Made by a program: the position numbers and the translations under genes
In this document: positions 5,479 to 5,632 of the stretch, one piece after another
Numbering within the stretch: the stretch's first letter is position 1
Layout of the letters: each line of letters starts with the position of its first letter
The notes under the pieces: model-generated
Databases searched by the model: none
Seen by the model: only the letters and a program-made list of their open reading frames with translations
What the model was told of the DNA's origin: nothing
Origin: an uncultured bacterium
GTDB taxonomy: Bacteria > Bacteroidota > Bacteroidia > Bacteroidales > Bacteroidaceae
Assembly: GCA_905215655.1 (NCBI GenBank)
Contig: CAJMQT010000120.1
Coordinates: 1-5,632, forward strand
Direction of reading: 5' to 3'
Length of the DNA stretch: 5,632 bases

Positions 5479-5632
5479 ATGAGAACATTCATTAACGTGG
5501 AAGACATCGGCGACCTGAACAAGGCTCTCGCCGAAGCACAAGAGATAAAGAACGACCGTTTCAAGTATCAGCACCTTGGCAAGAACAAGACTCTGCTGAT
5601 GATATTCTTCAACAACAGTCTGCGCACACGCC
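5479..5632 (+). CDS. argF': N-succinylornithine/N-acetylornithine carbamoyltransferase, 5' part
   Basis: Only the first 51 codons are present; the gene continues past the right edge. The protein begins MRTFINVEDIGDLNKALAEA and reaches KTLLMIFFNNSLRTR. SLRTR (47-51) corresponds to the carbamoyl-phosphate-binding STRTR loop of transcarbamylases. The L in place of T, and the preceding LLMIFFN, match the Bacteroidetes ArgF' family, which carbamoylates N-succinylornithine (or N-acetylornithine) in arginine synthesis in place of free ornithine. The residues that decide between succinyl and acetyl substrates lie outside the window, so the choice rests on likely taxonomy. The ATG at 5479 follows an A-rich leader without Shine-Dalgarno. 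It is downstream of proBA, the same strand, linking proline and arginine synthesis from glutamate. Confidence 0.9.
   Translation, partial: MRTFINVEDIGDLNKALAEAQEIKNDRFKYQHLGKNKTLLMIFFNNSLRTR

Noticed and set aside
5374..5574. 66-codon minus-strand open frame before argF'
   Set aside because: It overlaps the argF' start and the tandem repeats and resembles no family.

Overview
The window looks like chromosomal DNA from a Bacteroidales member, most likely Prevotella-like. The evidence is the Bacteroidetes-style leaders (A/T-rich, without a clear Shine-Dalgarno before the ATG), protein sequences that resemble Bacteroides/Prevotella homologues, and an ArgF'-type carbamoyltransferase with an SLRTR phosphate-binding motif. 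The species assignment is an inference. All five recognisable genes are on the + strand. Four are complete and the last runs off the right edge.

Layout. Positions 1-209 hold a long palindromic repeat (copy 1) in front of an XRE-type HTH plus cupin regulator (210-764). A second copy of the same repeat (about 759-936) fills the gap to an AMP-forming acyl-CoA synthetase (955-2613). After a 61-bp gap come proB, glutamate 5-kinase (2675-3748), then a 128-bp spacer with short repeats and an ARG-box-like palindrome, then proA, gamma-glutamyl phosphate reductase (3877-5124). A 354-bp non-coding stretch (5125-5478) carries three different repeat systems. It leads into the first 51 codons of an N-succinyl/N-acetylornithine carbamoyltransferase (argF', 5479 onward).

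How the genes work together. ProB and ProA catalyse the first two steps from glutamate to proline. ArgF' belongs to the acylated arginine pathway that also starts from glutamate, so the right half is a glutamate-family amino-acid cluster. The left half is a regulator and acyl-CoA synthetase pair. The cupin regulator may sense a small acid or acyl product and control the synthetase, but this rests on adjacency alone.

The genes themselves are ordinary. The unusual content is intergenic: two copies of a roughly 175-bp palindromic element built from 10-bp units, each ending 24-28 bp before a start codon; an exact 22-bp-period tandem array of self-complementary units; a perfect 37-bp direct repeat with an inverted partner; and an 18-bp near-identical direct repeat spaced 32 bp apart just before argF'. 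I do not see a convincing new multi-gene system such as a defence island, CRISPR array or transposase.
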